DNA from: Cladosporium sp. IMV 00045
Taxonomy: Eukaryota > Ascomycota > Dothideomycetes > Cladosporiales > Cladosporiaceae
Length of the DNA stretch: 64,000 nucleotides
Assembly: GCA_001931905.2 (NCBI GenBank)
Contig: MSJI02000906.1
Span: forward strand, 1 to 64,000
Direction of reading: 5' to 3'
The notes below the pieces were generated by a model. The model was not told where the DNA came from. It made no database searches and worked only from the letters and a program-made list of their open reading frames with translations. Both the position numbers and the translations under genes were made by a program. Shown here piece after piece: positions 1-10,963 of the stretch (positions are counted from its first letter, which is position 1; the number at the start of each line of letters is the position of its first letter).

Positions 1-183
<183 letters not shown>

Positions 184-1917
184 GCTGCTTCTGACATGAA
201 AGCAGCGAGGTAGTCCTCCTTTTTAATGGCTTTTTCTTTTTGGTTCTTCACGAAGATGACGGGTATCGATGCATGGCTAGCGTTTCGGTTCGGAAATGAG
301 CGAAACTACAAATGAAAGGGAAAAAAAGTTATGTCTAGTAACACAAAATGAAAAGAGAAAATTATGATCAACGTGAAACACTTCGTTCTCTGTTCCTGTG
401 TTTCTTCCATACGATCGTGCTGATGTGTGAAGACCTCGAATCCATTACCGGAATTGGCGAACCTCAACCCTAACCCTAAGCAGCCTGATCCATTCTGAAC
501 CCGCAATTGGAAATGTACCTCATGAATGGAAGAAACGTAATCCCTCGCATAGCCGCTTTCCGGAACAGTGTTACTAATTGATTACCTCAAGAAAAGAAAC
601 GACCTATGTTTCCCGAGTCGATGTTGTACGTAAATCTCACGGGACGATTCGTTTTCGAACGACGAAAGCTGTTAATGGGGTCCGTTTTGTCCCGATGGTA
701 GCTACGATGATGGGTGTGACGATGGATTTGGAACTTGCGTGTTGGATCCGGGGAGCCAGGAATGTTCTGGGGGCTTTGCCGCAGTGGAAGATGGTTATCC
801 AGCTGTTTTGTGTTCTCTTGATTCGATTTGGCTGGGCTGGATGAGGTTGAACCTGAGCTGCTGGATCTTGGTGGAGGGGGATGATGGACTTTACTTGGTG
901 AGTCTTGCTCCGTTTGGAAGTTGAAGGTTAAATGAAAAGGACGTCACTAGTAGAAGGATAAGCATATCTCGATATCAAAGGCTATGTCTCGATTCTTTGT
1001 GACCGCTTTGGACCAACGAATGTTTTCTGAAGTTGCTTGACTACTTGGTCAGCTTGATGAAGGTTGCTTTCCGTCTCTCGCGTGTTGTGTCTTGAGCGCA
1101 TTTGATAACACTTACATGTCACTTTCCGCATGACAGTACAATGGAATTGTGACATCTTCTCACGAGTTGCCATGTCGACGTCACACATGTAACATGCCTT
1201 CTAGCTTGGCGATACACGTTCATCAGGAAACAACATGATCAACAGGCGACGGCATGTGAACTTGCTCGGTAGGATGATATTTGTCGTCCAGCAAAGCCTT
1301 CCAAGCTTTGTCATCATCGTTTCATGTAGCGTAGCAGTAAATGTATGCGCGGCATGCGTTCACGTGCATTCCTGTGCGTTGATCGGACGACGAAGCATAC
1401 GCAGGTCCTGGCATACCTCCATGTAGTCGACAACGTCCATCAACATGACTTGTCCGCTGTGCTGAATAGATAGCTATCACTTCGAATCACATTTGACTTT
1501 ATGTTTTCGATGTGATCACCATGATCCCCTCGTAATTGACTTCGACGAATTGGGGCAAAACCGGTAAATGGGCGTTCTCATAGCCAGATCTAGATTCCGA
1601 CCTCCTCAAAGAGGCGCACGGTCCCAGCGTCGAAAAGGCGCTCCAATCATCAACTGGATCGCCCAAGGAGCTTGCTCTTCCAACAAGTCATTCCACTTTC
1701 CTTCATGGGACCTTAGGGAATGCTGCGCATCTTCTCCATTCGGCAGTCAATAGTGAAAGACACACGTTCACCGTGTGTGGGTTCTGTCATTCAAAACCAC
1801 AAAAACAAACACCAGCTCCACTTTCTGCATTTATCGATTCCTTCGACTACACCACCTTCTCACCACGTCAAAAGAAAAGAACAGAACAAGCTCGCCCACT
1901 CACTCACTCACCCAACA
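184..1917. other. Intergenic stretch, no gene seen
   Basis: This holds the enolase 3' untranslated region and the promoter of the CFEM gene. Open frames here are short and look like chance. The only motif noted is a two-unit telomere-like CCCTAACCCTAA near 469-480. No RNA gene or repeat was recognised. Confidence 0.5.
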
Positions 1918-2609
1918 ATGTACGCATACACACTAACAGCCATCGCCCTCCTCTCCTCCCTCGCCGCCGCCCAAATCCCAGGCCTACCCGACTGCGCAGC
2001 CAAGTGCGTAGGCGACAGTTTCGGGTCCTGCGGCGCGCTCGACGTCAAATGCATCTGCAGCAACACGGAGCTGCTCAGCGGCCTCTCGTGCTGCATCAGC
2101 AAGGCCTGCACCAAAGAGGATCAAGACAGTAAGACTTAGAAGCTCCCTTGAATTCCAAAATTCCATCACAGCGATGGCAATAGGGCTCGGATGCTAACAT
2201 GAATCCCAACCCAGAAACGCTGCAATTCGCCAACTCCCTCTGCGCCGGCGAGGGCGTCAACACCCTCCCCACAGCAGCGACCTGCGCGCCGGGGCAGGCT
2301 GGCTCCGCCAGCTCGACCGCCGCCGCAGCGAGCGGAAGTTCATCCGCCGCGGACGCCAGCGGCTCTGGATCCGTCACGTCCTCCGCGTCAGGCGAGCAGT
2401 CCTCGGGCACGTCGTCTGAGGAAACGACGCAGCTCTCCGGCAGCAGCGCCGCGGCTTCTTCGACCGACAGCGCGGCGAGCGCGACGGAGTCTTCGTCTGC
2501 GACGTCGAGCGGACCGGCGGAGTCGACTGGTGGTGCGGATGTGTTGGCTTTGAGGCTTGGGAGTGCTGGGTTGGGCGTTGTGGTTGCTGGTGTTATGGCT
2601 GCGCTTTGA
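1918..2609 (+). CDS. CFEM-domain GPI-anchored cell-wall protein
   Basis: Exons are 1918-2128 and 2215-2609. The intron has a GTAAGA donor, a GCTAAC branch site and a CCAG acceptor, and splicing bypasses an in-frame stop just past the donor. The product is about 201 residues: a signal peptide (MYAYTLTAIALLSSLAAA), a cysteine-rich CFEM domain at about 22-90 with the spacing DCAAKC, GSC, KCIC, SCC, KAC and SLC, then a long Ser/Thr/Ala-rich stalk and a hydrophobic C-terminus typical of a GPI-attachment signal. CFEM proteins sit at the fungal surface and serve in wall structure, haem or iron uptake, or host contact. Which of these applies cannot be told from sequence. The exon join restores the final CFEM cysteine, which supports the intron. 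Confidence 0.88.
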
Positions 2610-3662
2610 GGGGGACAGGTTCCTTTTTTCTTTGCGGGAAGGGGGGTGGGTACTAATGGATGGAGTTTGGGTATGCCTACATGAATTGATGAAAGTGTTT
2701 CTTTGGTTTCGGATAGCGAAAATGAACTTGTTGATCTCTTGCAAGTCTACCTCATGAGAGCTGCCCGTGTTTTTGTTGATGAGGATTATTTTCCGGACCC
2801 TGACTTCAAATGTGAATAACAACAAGAGGCCAGAGCGACTGCGATTCGAGGTCAACAATGATGATGACAGCAGGTATATCATAGCATGCCGGATAAATAA
2901 ACCAGCGAAAGCAGACAACCCCACGCCGTTCGGCTCTGCTGGCCTCCAGCTCCCCACACCGACACCTGCCTTTCTCAGGCCAACCATCAACATGCGTTAG
3001 TAGTGAACACCACAAGCGAAGTCCCGAGGAAGCGAAGTAAATGTGGGTGGCGCAGTAGACAAAAGAGCCGCTGCGTTGCGGTCAAGCTATTGTTGATTGC
3101 GTGACGAGGAGGTCGAGTGATTATTGTTATCGGTCAATCGATGTAGCCGTGGAAACAGTTCCTGGCTTAGCTTGGCCTTCCCAAGTGCTATACTTGCCAT
3201 TGATGATTATTGCAATCGGTTTGTCCGACCTCGAAGAGAAGGCGGCAGGGTGACGCAAGCATTGTAGACGTATGCTCTGCAAACGTATGCACCGAGGCAG
3301 CGCTTCTCTCATACCTTCACAAGCGAACGAGCTTCCCCCCACCGGCAAGCTGCATGCAACCTAAGTGATGATTGCGCGCGATAAGCAAAACCTCGACCTT
3401 CTTCTTAAGGACACTCTCGTTTTGTACAACTCCACGGCATACCCGCAGACCAGCCTCTGTTTGTTTCCCCCTTCGTGTGTAACGTGTATGTTTCAATCCA
3501 AGCTCGCTCAATTGACCACCAGGCACCGTGAAACCTGAAGCTTCAGAAAAGCCGATATCTCGTCGGCCGTTGTCGACTTCACTTGCGCTCGCTTGCCCCG
3601 ACCCACACAGACAGCTTTCCACCACATTTCCACAAAACCAACATCGACAGCAAACATCCAAC
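2610..3662. other. Intergenic stretch, no gene seen
   Basis: About 1 kb separates the two Ser-rich secreted-protein genes. It should contain the CFEM 3' untranslated region and the next promoter. I see no coding frame with protein-like composition and no repeat. Confidence 0.5.
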
Positions 3663-4416
3663 ATGAAGCGCATGATTACCACCTACGCGATCGCGGTCGG
3701 GCTGCTCAACGCAGCAGTGGCGTGTAAGTGATCTCGCGAAACTCTCCACAGAGTGGCGAAAAAAGCATCAACATCTTTCTACAAACAAAAAGCTAACGAA
3801 CCCCACCACCACAGCGCCCGCCCCTCAAGACCCAACCCACGACACGCCCTCCCCCAACCCCTCCCTAACCTTCAGCCTGCGCGACCCCTCCGTTACCGAC
3901 TTCACGACCCAAAACGCCACCACCACAACCCCAAGCGGCAACAACACCACCAGCACGCCCGCAACCCTAACCGAAATCGCATCCTTCACAGCCCCGAACG
4001 GCGGACAATACGGCGCCACAGCCATCGGGGGCGCGGTGCGCATCGCAGGCTACGAGCTGCACGTCGGCGGGCCGGACGCGCTGGTCGGCGGCGTGAGAGT
4101 GAGTGCCGCCGAGGACGGGTTGGTGCACGCCGGGTCGACGGCGGGGTGGGCTACGGTTACGGGGGAGGTTGGTGGGACGGCAACGGGTGGTGCGGAGGGA
4201 GGGAGCTCTGCGACTTCTTCGGAGGTGGCGGGGGAGACGGGGTCTGCGACGGAGAGTGCGACTTCTGCGAGTGAGACTTCTGCTTCGGGGACGGCGAGTG
4301 AGGCTGCGGCTTCTGCTTCTGCTTCGGAGGCTAGTGGTGGTGCGGCGGGTGGGAAGTCGAAGGGAGCCGTGTCTGCTCTGGCGGGGATTGCGGGGCTACT
4401 TTGGATGTTTGGATGA
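3663..4416 (+). CDS. Secreted Ser/Thr/Gly-rich protein, probable GPI anchor
   Basis: Exons are 3663-3723 and 3815-4416, joined by an intron with GTAAGT, a GCTAAC branch site and an ACAG acceptor. The product is 220 residues. It starts with a cleavable signal (MKRMITTYAIAVGLLNAAVA), then has an Asn/Thr-rich segment with several N-glycosylation sites (NATT, NNTT), a short Gly-rich globular part around residues 80-125 with a VRIAGYELHVGG strand, a Ser/Ala/Glu-rich stalk and a hydrophobic tail (LAGIAGLLWMFG) fitting a GPI signal. I do not recognise the globular part. The architecture resembles its upstream CFEM neighbour but there are no CFEM cysteines. A wall-bound structural or adhesive role is inferred from composition only. 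Confidence 0.75.
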
Positions 4417-4860
4417 TGGGGTGAAGGAGGAAAGTGAATGAAATGGTGGAGGGAGGAATGCTGAATTGAAGCGGTTGACGTATGACAATTCAAGGTTGAT
4501 GATTTGATTGATTCGACGAACGAACGATTCTGAGACATGTCAAGTAGCGAGAAAGACAGAAACGAGAGCAACACTTCCACCTACCTACTACCCTTTCCGA
4601 TCAACGGGCCATGTCCAGCATTCCACCAGACGAAAGTGAGATTTTGGGAAGCTGAGGCATTGAGGCAGCGATCAATGGTTATGCGGCACGCTCGCTTGAT
4701 ATACGAGGCCTCCATTTTTGCGATCTTGCTCAAGCGTAAAAGTAAAGCTCCGATAGGCCGGATATGTCCTCAAGCTACGGAAAAAATAGCCTCGCTCTTT
4801 TGCGCCGTTGCCAAAACCACAATTTAATTTTTCATCATCCCAGACCACCCTTCAAGCTTT
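4417..4860. other. Convergent 3' region
   Basis: This lies between two converging genes, the secreted protein on + and RPL11 on -. It holds only their 3' untranslated sequence as far as I can see. Confidence 0.5.
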
Positions 4861-5783
4861 TTACCTGACGATGCCCTCGAAGCGGTTCTTGTACCACTTG
4901 ATGACCTCGGGGGCGTTGACCTTGTGAGAAGCACCAACGCGGGTCTTCGCGCGACGGCGGCGGGCGACACGCTCACCGGGACGGGACCTGAAAAGGGAAA
5001 TGTTAGTTTGCTGCCACCCGGAATCCTGTGGTTCCTTCCTGGAAACTTACATGACGACGTAGAAGTCCATGCCGTAGATACCGATCGCAGGGTCGTACTT
5101 GATACCCAGGTCGATGTGCTCGGAGATACCGAAACCGAAGTTACCGGTGGCAGAGAAGTTGCGCTTGCGGAGCTCGTACTCCTTGACCTTGAGGCCACGC
5201 TCGAGGATCTCCTCAGCCTTGGCGCCACGGACGGTAACGTGGACGGAGATCTTCTCGTTACGGCGGATACCGAAGGTACGGACGGTGTAGCGGGCCTTGC
5301 CTGTGGTGGGCGTTAATCTTCTGGCATTCCCCCTCATGCGACCCTCGGATGTCGCAATGGTGTTGGATATTGGTGACTGGACGTACTGTAGACGGGGGTC
5401 TGACCGCTCAGCTGCTCGAGCACCTTGGCGGCACGAGTAAGTCTGTCACCAGACTCGCCGACGGAGATGTTGAGGACGAGCTTCTGGATGCGCAGCTCGC
5501 GCATGGGGTTGGCGGCCTTGTCAGAGTTGCCCTGGGTGACGACATTCTGGCCGTCGGCCTGCTGCTGCGAGGATTGTCCAATGGCCTACACAGGGAGATC
5601 TGTTAGCCCACGCTCAAGCTCATTGCCTGCAGCAATTTGCGTCCATGCAATTTTCAAGATGGATTTCCATGTCCCAGCGTCGCATTCATTTCCCGTCTCT
5701 TGCGCCAGTCGGCCGATTGTCTCCCTCCATTCGAATGTTCGGTATGCAGGTGCAGGTGCAGGTGTAGAGGGTGGTCGTACCAT
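4861..5783 (-). CDS. RPL11: 60S ribosomal protein L11 (uL5)
   Basis: Exons on the minus strand are 5783-5781 (ATG alone), 5585-5387, 5300-5051 and 4987-4861. All joins keep frame and give 192 residues. uL5 binds 5S rRNA and the central protuberance of the large subunit. The core is unmistakable: [55 protein letters not shown] and the end KNRFEGIVR. Fungal L11 is normally about 174 residues. Here about 18 extra Gln/Asn/Ser-rich residues ([16 protein letters not shown]) precede the conserved part. The start is the weakest point: a bare ATG followed directly by a GTACGA donor. It is divergent from SmB, with start codons 376 bp apart. Confidence 0.9.
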
Positions 5784-6159
5784 TGTGAAGGATATGAGTC
5801 GTCCCGGTGGTCGTTGTTGTCGGAGTCGCTGGTGACAGCAAGTCTGGCTGGCGGCTGAGTGCAAGATTTGGAGAGGGAAAGTGCGCTTCTGCCAAGCAAG
5901 CACTAAGCGCGCATGACTCGCGTGGCCTGGCGAGATGGACGAACTTCACTCAAGACTTTCACTGCCAGCACGGTCCAGCGTCGCATGTGATTGGCGCAGA
6001 CCATCTACAGCTCGCGCGCGACAGCAGTACTGCCATTCGACTTACCGTCATTGCATCTCCGACTCGATTACTGCATTGCGCGCCCGCACTGTCTCGAACA
6101 CCCATTCTTTCAACACCGCAAACCGCTACCTCGTGCTCGAGCACGCCCAACAGCACATC
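5784..6159. promoter_or_regulatory. Shared promoter of RPL11 and SmB
   Basis: The 376 bp between the divergent start codons of RPL11 and SmB must hold both promoters. The side next to SmB is pyrimidine- and C-rich. No specific factor site is claimed. Confidence 0.5.
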
Positions 6160-6938
6160 ATGTCGGCGACTAACAAGCAGGGGAAGATGGTAAGTCGCGC
6201 GCGCGCAAACCGCTTCGGCGATGCTCTATCTATATATGTTGACGGACATAGCTGACGATACTCGATGATAGACAGGTTTCGTAAGTCAAAGATCGCCGCC
6301 CAGAGCTTCGACTCACCGCAAGCGCTTACAGTCGTTATAGATCAACCACAAGATGCGTGTCACCATGAAGGACGGACGACAGCTCGTTGGCCAGATGCTG
6401 GCCTTTGACAAGGTATGCAGATCGCAACAACTCGTTTGCGCTTCCAGTACTGACCGACTCTCTACAGCACATGAACCTCGTTCTCGCCGACACCGAAGAG
6501 TTCCGCAGAGTGAAGCGCAAGGCAAAGGCATCAGCCCCCGGCGCTGCTGGCGGCTCCCTTGTTGAATCTGAAGAGAAGCGTGCAATCGGACTGGCTATCG
6601 TTCGCGGATCCAACGTCGTTTCTGCATCTCTCGACGGCCCTCCTCCCGCAGACCCAGCTGCAAGACTCGGCACCAGCGCACCAGGCGCAACTGGCGCTCC
6701 AGTAGCAATGGCGGCAGGCCCAGGCATCAGCAGACCGGCAGGAAGAGGCGCGGGTATTGGACTTCAGGGTCCTGCGGCTGGCGTTGGCGGACCTGGTTTC
6801 CCAGGCAGAGGTGGACCACCCGGCTTCCCTCCAGGATTCCCTCCTGCTGGGTTCGCTCCGCCAGGCATGGGCGGTCCTCCTGGTGGCCCTCCAGGCTTCG
6901 CTCCTCCCCCTGGTGGCCGTGGCTTCCCTCCCCGGTGA
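6160..6938 (+). CDS. SMB1: Small nuclear ribonucleoprotein Sm B
   Basis: Exons are 6160-6189, 6272-6280, 6341-6412 and 6468-6938, giving 193 residues. Sm B is part of the heptameric ring on U1, U2, U4 and U5 snRNAs in the spliceosome. The Sm1 motif runs through MRVTMKDGRQLVGQMLAFDK and HMNLVLADTEEF. The Sm2 motif is RAIGLAIVRGSNVVS, and the tail is the usual Pro/Gly/Phe-rich region with PPGF and GRG repeats. The second exon is only 9 bp (ACAGGTTTC, Thr-Gly-Phe), flanked by a GATAG acceptor and a GTAAGT donor. It is needed to supply the residues before INHKMRV and keep frame. The spliceosomal gene is therefore itself rich in introns near its start. Confidence 0.93.
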
Positions 6939-7566
6939 TTTGACTAAGGCATGTGATGGATAATGAGGCACAAGCATCGGCGAGAGAAGCAAGTTGCGAC
7001 AAGTTCATGGCCGGTGGCTATCTCTGGACTTCGAAGCAAGGCAGAACGGGAACATGACAACCGCAGTAGGAAATACCAAAATTCAAGCGGCCGAGGGAGA
7101 AACTACAAGCGGAAAAATGGTGGAAGAAACATGCTGCAGCGCAAAAGTAAGGCGTTCGGCGCAAATGAATCAAGGCCTAGGATCGGGACGTAGTACGCTG
7201 ATGGTCACTTGCGGCGGATCACTTTAGAATATCCAAGGTGGCGTTCAATCCAAAAACGCCATGAAAAATGCTATTATATTACAACTCCTAGCAGTGATAC
7301 TTTCATGTCTAAATTCTCATTCTGTATCCTTCTGTGATGAACGTCCTGCATGTGATTGATGCAGTAACCCGCTCGCAACGTCCAGATGTGGCGGGTGAAT
7401 CCCCGATGGCTGCTTGCTGCTGACTTATCGCGCTGCCGCCGATGAGCGGAGCTGGCTTTCAACCGAGCCGAACATGAAGCCAAACCTCACACGACACGCC
7501 TGACTTGTCAACAACCTCTCTCTATATACCCATTCGACAATAAATCGCCTGCAAACAGTCGACAAA
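6939..7566. other. Intergenic stretch, no gene seen
   Basis: This contains the SmB 3' untranslated region and the MPC1 promoter. Sequence close to the MPC1 start includes a TATATA at 7523-7528. No coding frame or repeat was recognised. Confidence 0.45.
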
Positions 7567-8381
7567 ATGGCCGCAGCTATCAAGGCACTCAACGCGAAGA
7601 TCCGGTCCAACCCGGTCACGGACTATTTCTGCTCGACCCGTGAGTTCTTTCTGGCCGATTGAAGAGGAGGATGGATATGCCCATGCGCGCTGCGAATGGA
7701 TTGGAAGCCATATCAAGTGGTCAAGAGAACAGGAATGAATACGACTATGGCATGGGGAATGCATACAAGAACAATGGCTGACGGATATTCCCAATGGCGC
7801 AGACTTCTGGGGCCCGGCCTCCAACTTCGGTATTCCCATTGCCGCCGTCATGGACACTCAGAAGGACCCCGAAATGTACGTTACTCAGCGATGTCTTTTG
7901 AAGACCGCACGCGCCTGCGCCGGACTCCTCCATGACTGAATGCGAGGCTGACCAAGACCTCAACAACAGCATCTCCGGTCCCATGACCGCCGCTCTCATC
8001 GGCTACAGCTCCACCTTCATGCGCTACGCCATGGCCGTCACTCCCAGAAACTACCTCCTCTTCGGTTGCCACTTGGTCAACTTTGGCGCACAGACTACCC
8101 AGGGCTACCGTTACGTGCAACACTGGCAGTACGTATACTCTTAAACAGACTCCTAAGGTGCAAGATCACGAAGTCGCAAGACAGCACAGTACTAACAAAA
8201 CAACAGCATGGGTGGCCGTGAGAAGAGACTCGAGGCACAGGCCGAGGACGGCCTCGCCGCCGTTGAGAGCAAGCTCCACCAGGCCGCGGACAAGACCAAG
8301 GAGGGCGCCAACGCCGCCATCAACAAGGCTGAGCAGCTCGGCTCGCAGGCCAAGAAGGAGGCTGAGAAGCTCACGAAATAG
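7567..8381 (+). CDS. MPC1: Mitochondrial pyruvate carrier subunit 1
   Basis: Exons are 7567-7639, 7803-7875, 7970-8128 and 8207-8381, giving 159 residues. MPC1 pairs with an MPC2-type subunit in the inner mitochondrial membrane to import pyruvate. The family core is clear: [39 protein letters not shown] and [20 protein letters not shown], spanning the membrane helices. Three introns are confirmed because each join rebuilds a conserved residue (His of HFWGP, Ile-Ile-Ser-Gly, His after HW). Beyond about residue 113 there is a tail of about 45 residues rich in Ala, Lys, Glu and Gln ([17 protein letters not shown]) that looks helical and LEA-like. I would not expect a tail of this length on yeast MPC1. 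Confidence 0.93.
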
Positions 8382-8959
8382 AGGTGTGAAGAACGAGCGA
8401 GTTGAGAGGATTTACGGCAGAACGGGCAGCGCGATAAGAGGAACAACTGCTGCTTTTCTGCGTGGGCGATTCCATGAGGTGATAACATGATCACCCGAGG
8501 AAGCCGCCCTATGTTGCATTCTTGGGAAGTTTGGGCTTATACATTTTGGCCCCCATTGTACAGTGCGATCGATTTTACACGCTTTACAGTTCAGAGCAAG
8601 CGCCGACCAGTTACTGCTGTGGGTACGTGAGAAGTAAAAAAGTATAGATAATGTCCATCTCTATAGGAATTACCAGGTCTATGAGCGACAACGAGAGATT
8701 TCTCACATCATGTCCCGCGACAAGACCATTTGCTTTGTTTCTGTCGAATGTGAGGCTGGTCACCTGCCTACGCGCTGATCCAGCCTCATGGCGATTTCCC
8801 CGCTGCAGTTCGCCGAGGCAATTCATTGGGGCTATTAGTACATTGCTATTTATCAACCACCTTGAGAAGAGAACGATTGTATATAGTGATGTATTTTGAC
8901 TATCAGCATTATAGTTATCTCTCATTGAACAAGACTATTCTTTTCGAAGGAATGACAAA
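8382..8959. other. Intergenic stretch, no gene seen
   Basis: This lies between MPC1 and the acyl-CoA synthetase gene. Only short chance frames are present. It should contain the promoter of the downstream gene. Confidence 0.45.
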
Positions 8960-10963
8960 ATGGCCCGTAAGTACAGGCATCCCCCAACCCGCCTGGCATC
9001 TCACTAAACAAAACTCCACCAGTCTTGACAACTGCAGGCATTGCCACAGCGGTAGCACTATACCTCGATGGCAAATATCACATCCGACACGACCTCAGGA
9101 CCGGTAACCCTCACAAAGCCACCACAGAAGCCATGCAATTCATCGCCCAACGACAAGCCGAGGACCGACTTCTCGTCTATCACAGTCTCGAAGCATGGGC
9201 AGCAGAAGACCGACCAAACCATCTCTTCCTTGAATCAATCTTCGAAAACAAACGATGGACGTACAAGCAATTCTTCTCCGACGTGCAGAGGGTGGGGAAT
9301 TGGCTTATGAAGGATTCGGGGATTGAGAAGAATGAGGTCGTTGCGTTGGATGGGCCGAATAGTTCGACTTATTTGCTTTTGTGGTTTGCGTTGGAGGGGA
9401 TTGGAGCTAGGCCGGCTTTTGTTAATTGTAACTTGACGGGGGAGGGGTTGGCGCATTGCGTTAAGGTGAGTTGGACTCGTGCGTGACCTTGGAATTACTG
9501 TGTTCAAGCTGAGGATAGATTAGCTGGTTGGAGCCAGGTATCTCATTGCAGAGCGAGATATCGAGCATCTCGTCGAGCCATGCAGGGACGCCTTAGAGAA
9601 ACACCAGATCAGGATTCAGTACTACGACGGCACTCTCCTCGACCACTGCAACAACACAACGCCTCTGCCAACATCACGAAGATCCGGAATCCAAGCCACA
9701 GACATGCGAGAGCTGATATTCACAAGCGGCACGACAGGCCTGCCGAAAGCAACCATCATCACCGCCGGCCGCTGGATCAACACCGCGCGGGGCATGGCGC
9801 AGTACTTGAAGCTCAAGCCTGGCGATAACATGTACACCTGCCTGCCTCTCTACCACGGCGCTGCTCAGGGTCTCTGCACGGTGCCGACGATCTGGGCCGG
9901 ATCGGCTATGACTATCGGGAGGAAATTCTCACACCGAACGTTCTGGCCTGAAGTTTTCGCTTGTGGGGCGAACAGACTGCAGTATGTTGGCGAGCTTTGT
10001 CGATATCTTGTTAACGCGCCGCCGCATCCGCTTGAGAGAGAGCATAGACTCGAGGAGGCTTGGGGGAACGGCATGCGTCCTGATGTTTGGGAGAAATTTC
10101 GTCAGCGGTTTGGTATTCCGGTCATCAGGGAATTATTCGCAGCCACTGATGGCACGGGCTCGACGTTCAACGAGAATCGAGGCGAGTTCACAAGAAACGC
10201 AATATCGCTGCGTGGCGCGCTTTGGCATTACTGGAACAACGGCGCTGAAGTGCGCGTCAAAATAGATCCGGATACGGAAGACATCGTCCGCGACAGTGAT
10301 GGATTTGCTATACGAAGTGCAACCGGCGAACCGGGGGAGGTCTTCCACCGCATCGAGCCTGGCATGAAAGAAGCGATTTTCCGTGGCTACTTCAACAACG
10401 CAGCCGCGTCTGAGAAACGCTTCATCAGAAACGTCTTCCAACCCAACGACCTCTGGTTCCGCAGCGGCGACGTGATGCGGCAAGACGCCGACGGACGGGT
10501 GTTCTTCGTCGACCGGCTGGGTGACACGTTCAGATGGCGATCGGAGAACGTGTCCACGAACGAAGTGGCGGACGTGGTTGGAACGTTTGCGCAAATCGAT
10601 GAGGCCAACGTATATGGTGTCAGCGTGCCAAATGCCGATGGGAGGTGTGGGTGTGCCGCTGTCGTTCTGTCGGATGGTGTTGAGCCTGGAATGCTTGATT
10701 TGGCTGGGTTGGCGAGGCATGTCATGGATCGTTTGCCGCGGTATGCGGTACCTTTATTTATACGGGTCACGCCGACGCTTTCTTACACTGGGACATTCAA
10801 GATTCAAAAAGGGCAGGCGAAGAGAGAAGGTGTGGATTTGGATGCCATTGCAAAGGCTGGAAGCAAGGATTTGCTCTTCTGGTTGCCTCCGGGTGCGGAT
10901 TCGTATCAGCCGTATGGACGGATTGATTGGGAATCCCTCAAGAGTGGGATGGCGAAGCTGTAG
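8960..10963 (+). CDS. FAT1: FAT1-like very-long-chain acyl-CoA synthetase / fatty acid transporter
   Basis: Exons are 8960-8966 (7 bp), 9023-9465 and 9524-10963, giving 629 residues. An upstream ATG at 8952 would run into a stop after splicing, so 8960 is preferred. The enzyme adenylates fatty acids and links them to CoA at the ER, lipid-droplet or peroxisome membrane. Visible features are an N-terminal hydrophobic segment (TTAGIATAVALYL), the AMP-binding loop FTSGTTGLPKA at about 216-226, LPLYHGAAQG, and the FATP/FAT1-type motif RLGDTFRWRSENVST near residue 485. The end is YGRIDWESLKSGMAKL without an obvious peroxisomal tripeptide. The short first exon encodes just Met-Ala and one base. Confidence 0.92.

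Noticed and set aside
469..480. CCCTAACCCTAA as a telomere or interstitial telomere
   Set aside because: Only two units are present in ordinary intergenic DNA beside enolase. Such short motifs occur by chance or as promoter telo-boxes.
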